Assembly: GCA_010645155.1 (NCBI GenBank)
Contig: JAAGOF010000234.1
Span: forward strand, 282,221 to 346,220
Source of the DNA: Tigriopus japonicus
Taxonomy: Eukaryota > Arthropoda > Copepoda > Harpacticoida > Harpacticidae
Length of the DNA stretch: 64,000 nucleotides
Reading direction: 5' to 3'
Shown: in pieces, positions 61,201-64,000 of the stretch
How positions within the stretch are numbered: the first letter of the stretch is position 1
Layout of the letters: every line of letters starts with the position of its first letter
Program-made: the position numbers and the translations under genes
The notes under the pieces: generated by a model
The model's input: only the letters and a program-made list of their open reading frames with translations
Databases searched by the model: none
Told to the model about the DNA's origin: nothing

Positions 61201-63656
61201 GAATGTTCATAAAGTCGGCAGACGTTCCCAAAGTAGAGCCTGATATACATACGTATCTCTTGTGGTTATGGGCAGACCTGCATCACTGAGGCCATATCAT
61301 TGGCTAACCAATTTCCATTCTAGATTATGCCGAGTTCGTGTTCTTGGGTCTGTTCATCACAGAGATGGTGGTACGAATGTATGCCCTCGGTCCACGGATC
61401 TACTTCGAATCATCCTTCAATCGCTTTGACTGCATCGTGATTGTGGCCAGTGTGTTTGAAGTTTTATGGACCAATTGTGTGGAAATGGCCGGTTCATTCG
61501 GCCTCTCGGTCCTTCGAGCATTGAGGCTGTTAAGAATATTCAAAGTGACAAAGTAAGTTCTCTCCGAGTCCATCCACGTGTGTGCCTTGGCATTTGTACC
61601 ATGCATCATGGTCCATGGTTCGTTCCCTTGTGGAAGCTCCCCTTTCTCCTTTTTTGAAACTAGCGGAAAAGCCTGAAGCAACGAAACTCCCGTTTTTGCT
61701 GCCTTGACAAATTGGAAAGTTTTTATGCGCACATCTTGATGCCAGATTACCTGGCAGCTAGTCCTTTAAGAACGGGAATGCATTCATATATTCCTCGACT
61801 AAAAAGAGGAATGAATCTATTTTGTTCCTGGAATGTTATTATCTTGGATACAATGCGACTTTATTACTCATTCCTTTGAATAAAATCTCTGCCGATCTAA
61901 CTCCTCGGGTAAAAAAGAGTCTAAAACGCATCAGATAAATTTGAATTATGCAATTTTACACTTATTAAACTTCTACGTTTGCTAATTTTATTTACTTTAT
62001 GCTTTATGCAACTCAAAAAGTTGAGTTAAGTAAGATGTGGAGAAAGTTTGTGATTTTTCTCTTTTCCGTCATTGCTTACTTTTGCCTTAAGGTCTTCTTC
62101 AGAAATTTGAAGCTGAAGAGGGACAAGTTCAAGTAGGTCATCCTCAGCTTTGACAGACCAAAAAGCAATTCTTTTTGGGTTTGCTAGGCTCTTCTTTATC
62201 AAATTCAGGATTTTTCATAACTTTTAAGGATTTTCCCGTTCAAGGGGTTTACAATGTTTTCGCTCTTAACAAAATTGCCTCTTTTGGAACTAGTACTGTC
62301 ACTTCAGGTACATAAATAGATGCGTTTTGCCAATGCTTTGAGCAGGGTCTTACATGGGTACAGTATATCTTTAGGGCAAATTTATCGCTGGAATAAAAAC
62401 ATAAGTCTTATCATCACTCTCAAATACATTAGTAGGACCAAAGAATCTTTGTTCAACTCTCTCTCTCAAAGGTTCTTTTCCATCTGGGAATATTCCCTCC
62501 GTTCCAGTTATCGAGCTTCCGTGTTATTTTACAGATATTGGTCATCTCTGCGAAACCTCGTGATATCCCTATTGAGCTCGATGAGGTCCATTATCTCGTT
62601 GCTGTTCCTTCTCTTTCTCTTCATATTGATCTTTGCACTTCTGGGTATGCAACTCTTTGGGGGCGCTTTCAATTTCCCGGATGGAACACCGCCCTCCAAT
62701 TTCAACACATTCGCCATTGCCTTGCTCACCGTGTTCCAAGTAATGATTGACCCCCGTGTTTCGACGTGAGTCGAGTTTTCCCCATTTCAACCATTGTATT
62801 TCTTCTATCTGAAGGTGCTAACAGGAGAAGATTGGAACGAGGTGATGTACCAAGGGATTGAGTCCCAAGGGGGCCATCGCTCGGGCATGATCTATTGTCT
62901 TTACTTCATCATCCTGACCCTATTTGGCAATTACACTCTCCTCAACGTGTTCTTGGCCATTGCCGTGGATAACTTGGCAAATGCACAGGAATTGACCGCA
63001 GCTGAAAACCAGGCGGAGAATGAGGATCAAAATGAATCCACCTCAGCTGCCAGAAACATGGAGAAGCAAATCCAGTTCATGCAAGGCACTCAGAAACTAT
63101 CAGAGTTGTAAGTACTGCCAGCCAATGAACACGTCTTTTGGCTCGAGATCCCTCATGCACAACAATCAATTAGTGACAATTTTTAGATGTTTGTCTTTTG
63201 ACTTTTGGTTGATCATTGCAGAGAAATGGAACTAAGGAACGGACGATCTGCCTATGACGACGATATCTTTGTTCAAAAGCCCATACTGCCCTATTCTTCC
63301 ATGTTCATCCTATCTTCTTCTAATCCGTGAGTTCTCTTGAATCCGCACTTGAGAGAGAAAAAGAAAACACTTCTTCGAATCCTTCTGGCAGAGCATCTTC
63401 ACGGAAAACCGTGACAAGAATGCACTATCCCATGATTAATGATGGCCCCTTTTTCGTCCTTCCCAGGATTCGCATCTTCATCCACGGCATTGTGACGTTT
63501 CCGTTCTTTGACACGTTCATTATGGTGATCATCATTATGAGCAGCATCGCTTTGGCAGCCGAGGATCCGGTGCAAGAACACAGCGAACGGAACCACGTTC
63601 TCACCTATTTTGACTACGTTTTCACCGGAATTTTTGCCGTTGAGATGATTTTGAAG
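49225..63656 (+). CDS. cac: Voltage-gated calcium channel alpha1 subunit, Cav2/cacophony type, 3' part outside the window
   Basis: Exons in phase: 49225-49431, 52583-52694, 52799-52938, then either 53125-53225 or 54231-54364, 54983-55138, 57455-57675, 57764-57867, 57940-58055, 58152-58307, 60207-60294, 60794-60921, 61324-61552, 62535-62739, 62815-63107, 63222-63326 and 63467-63656. This is about 850 residues: N-terminus, domain I, I-II linker, domain II, short II-III linker and domain III S1-S2; the rest lies past the right edge. Selectivity glutamates are visible in both pores (TMEGW in I, TGEDW in II). S4 helices read [10 protein letters not shown] (I) and [14 protein letters not shown] (II). 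The AID and its QXXER motif and the short linker ending [11 protein letters not shown] point to Cav2, the presynaptic release channel, in insect/crustacean form. A 3.1 kb intron (49432-52582) hosts two other ORFs on the same strand. Confidence 0.9.
50882..51454 (+). CDS. NSL1/Mis14-like kinetochore protein (probable), nested in a channel intron
   Basis: Intronless frame of 190 aa from the ATG at 50882 ([20 protein letters not shown]). It is helical and charged throughout. The region [20 protein letters not shown] resembles the NSL1 segment in which an acidic helix is followed by (D/T)IATKR and a prolonged helix. The size and all-helical layout also fit this MIS12-complex subunit, which links centromere and microtubule parts of the kinetochore. 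The similarity is from memory and short, so it could be another coiled-coil protein. The codon texture differs from the surrounding AT-rich intron, and the frame is clean. The next ORF begins 34 bp after its stop. The TTG 15 bp upstream is in frame, but the ATG is the likely start. Confidence 0.55.
   Translation: MSEAVAPPKSIYDTLEEVYEAKIIALLEEHQSQLADHPLSESEKSSLIQQYRQIFRDNLDKVFPIVFKPDGQPAINTTVTEDDLVQLDEALQIATDKRAKLPAQAVQYTQKIVSHTAQATRLIKTQLSHSDEDEKDLLKAQEMSRQDLMRCDVKSELGVDEKFVLVQARNLEDKIDKVSEAAQSLLEAFQ
51489..52346 (+). CDS. Unknown 285-aa protein, second ORF of the nested pair
   Basis: Intronless frame from the ATG at 51489 ([20 protein letters not shown]) to a stop at 52346. It is basic at the N-terminus, then Ser/Thr-rich ([15 protein letters not shown]), with a middle section [20 protein letters not shown] that looks conserved in character, and a polar tail. 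No domain, membrane segment or signal peptide is recognised. It starts 34 bp after the NSL1-like ORF and is followed by AATAAA at 52422, so it is probably expressed with it. It lies wholly within the channel intron 49432-52582, on the same strand. Function is unknown; a role alongside the NSL1-like protein is only suggested by position. Confidence 0.6.
   Translation: MTDCGVNRYHRRCFPKAEKKIEKSPSKITFVRNCRDSSILQKDYVVAIPSRKYLEPDFPSVDRSERLDPGKPVIIQPLDCSSTPSTSSSCVSFNSTYRVCSQIANIRADLSDISIQSIIPRIGQSKMTRAYKQGLQNSLNFEHDEKMFDALPSLDVNEKQWLLRNRLKRTGVAEKVPVSLSCHYHYPCNGEAEESKTQRSSETCRQVGSEMDKEGGKCPEGIPMTFSSLEDNESGTRGTRESCCTSSPPSLETDLDLEADTQNDKRDNFFARRLSTFSQWNQGQN
52422..52427 (+). terminator. Poly(A) signal after the nested ORF pair
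   Basis: AATAAA about 75 bp past the second ORF's stop. I noticed none between the two ORFs, which is why a shared transcript is suspected. It lies within the channel intron, so the channel transcript must bypass it. Confidence 0.5.
53125..53225 (+). CDS. cac: Alternative IS3-S4 exon A of the Cav2 channel
   Basis: 101 bp between AG and GT, codons split identically to exon B (GG|T in, A|GT out). It codes [20 protein letters not shown] and then [15 protein letters not shown] across the joins. The S3-S4 loop is short. Relative to exon B, the outermost S4 arginine is Thr, and Gly before VPS is Lys. Its length is 2 mod 3, so splicing both exons together would shift the frame. This supports mutually exclusive use, as known for fly cacophony IS4. 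Confidence 0.85.
54231..54364 (+). CDS. cac: Alternative IS3-S4 exon B of the Cav2 channel
   Basis: 134 bp between TTCTTTCTAG and GTAAGTGC, same phases as exon A. It codes [17 protein letters not shown], then a longer S3-S4 loop, and [19 protein letters not shown] in S4. It has 11 more residues than exon A and the full set of S4 arginines. It resembles the standard vertebrate Cav2 IS4 more than exon A does. It lies 1.0 kb downstream of exon A and 0.6 kb before the common next exon. Confidence 0.85.
57940..58055 (+). CDS. cac: Cav2 exon carrying the AID (beta-subunit binding site)
   Basis: The exon codes [20 protein letters not shown] and then [18 protein letters not shown]. This holds the alpha-interaction domain pattern QQ-E--L-GY--WI that anchors the cytoplasmic beta subunit. 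The QQLER within it fits QXXER, the Gbeta-gamma contact of Cav2 channels (Cav1 has a different residue at the last position). In fly cacophony this linker has alternative exons. I searched both flanking introns (57868-57939 and 58056-58151) and saw no second copy. Confidence 0.85.
58879..58910. repeat. Perfect 13-bp stem hairpin in a channel intron
   Basis: TGATCCACGTAAT pairs perfectly with ATTACGTGGATCA around the 6-base loop CGTGGA. It is in the 1.9 kb intron between the I-II linker exons. Nothing similar was seen elsewhere in the window. Confidence 0.45.
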
Positions 63657-64000
63657 GTAAGACATTGCCATGGTACGCGAACCAGGAACAACATAACAAA
63701 GAATCGGGGTTTTCAACAAGATCCAAATCCAGGCGAAGATCCATAAAAACCATGAATGGATTAATTTGGTTTTCTTTCATCATGGAAATCGCTTTTATGG
63801 ATTTTCAAGCTTATTTCGATATTCACGTGAACGCCAAAGGTTGTGTCGCTATCATCTTAAAGAAATTTTGTCACAGTTCATGCCGAAATATCCGTCAGTT
63901 AGAATCAAAATGACTTTTTAAAGTTTGATTGCATTTGAAATCCAAAAGATAGGGAAAAGGAATATGAGCTTATAAGTTGTTCTTTCGGTTTTGTATAAGA
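63657..64000 (+). other. Intron after the domain III S1-S2 exon
   Basis: The donor GTAAGA at 63657 is followed by 340 bp without a channel-like exon. The gene continues past the right edge. Confidence 0.7.

Noticed and set aside
1..64000. CRISPR array, bacterial operon or prophage
   Set aside because: No regularly spaced direct repeats with unique spacers; introns and poly(A) signals show eukaryotic DNA.

Overview
The window is eukaryotic nuclear DNA. Genes are split by many introns with GT/AG borders, the DNA between them is AT-rich, and the introns carry many short inverted-repeat transposons. Protein content points to an arthropod: an eye-type G protein beta subunit closest to fly Gbeta76C, and a Cav2/cacophony-type calcium channel with a short II-III linker. 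A crustacean (copepod-like) genome is my guess; the sequence alone does not fix it.

Layout. 1-1.7 kb: first coding exon of a minus-strand gene that runs off the left edge. 2.5-7 kb: transposon cluster (tRNA-like repeats, two copies of a small foldback element, a 1.5 kb inverted-repeat element, a pogo-type element). 8.6-9.1 kb (-): single-domain rhodanese of the TSTD1 type, two exons. 9.6-19.5 kb (-): very large coiled-coil/proline-rich protein, about 1860 residues in my model, family not recognised. 20.0-21.4 kb (-): complete four-exon visual G protein beta subunit, 345 aa. 21.5-25.7 kb: no gene seen. 25.7-32.1 kb (+): complete eight-exon WW-PH-RhoGAP protein, 844 aa. 32.2-42.3 kb: transposon-rich spacer with several long-inverted-repeat MITEs and a 1.17 kb hAT-type element with an 8-bp target duplication. 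42.3 kb to the right edge (+): 5' half of a Cav2 calcium channel alpha1 gene, from the N-terminus through domain III S1-S2, cut by the window end.

Two points stand out. First, the channel has two alternative S3-S4 exons for domain I (53125-53225 and 54231-54364). They have the same splice phases, and including both would break the frame; this looks like the cacophony IS4 exon pair. Second, a 3.1 kb channel intron contains two intact intronless ORFs on the same strand only 34 bp apart. One resembles the kinetochore protein NSL1/Mis14, the other is unknown. The only AATAAA I noticed follows the second, so they may be one dicistronic unit nested in the channel gene.

The genes do not form a pathway. 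One functional link is possible: the channel AID exon carries a QXXER Gbeta-gamma contact motif, although the Gbeta in this window is the visual type. All exon joins below were made by eye from splice consensus, reading phase and family similarity.
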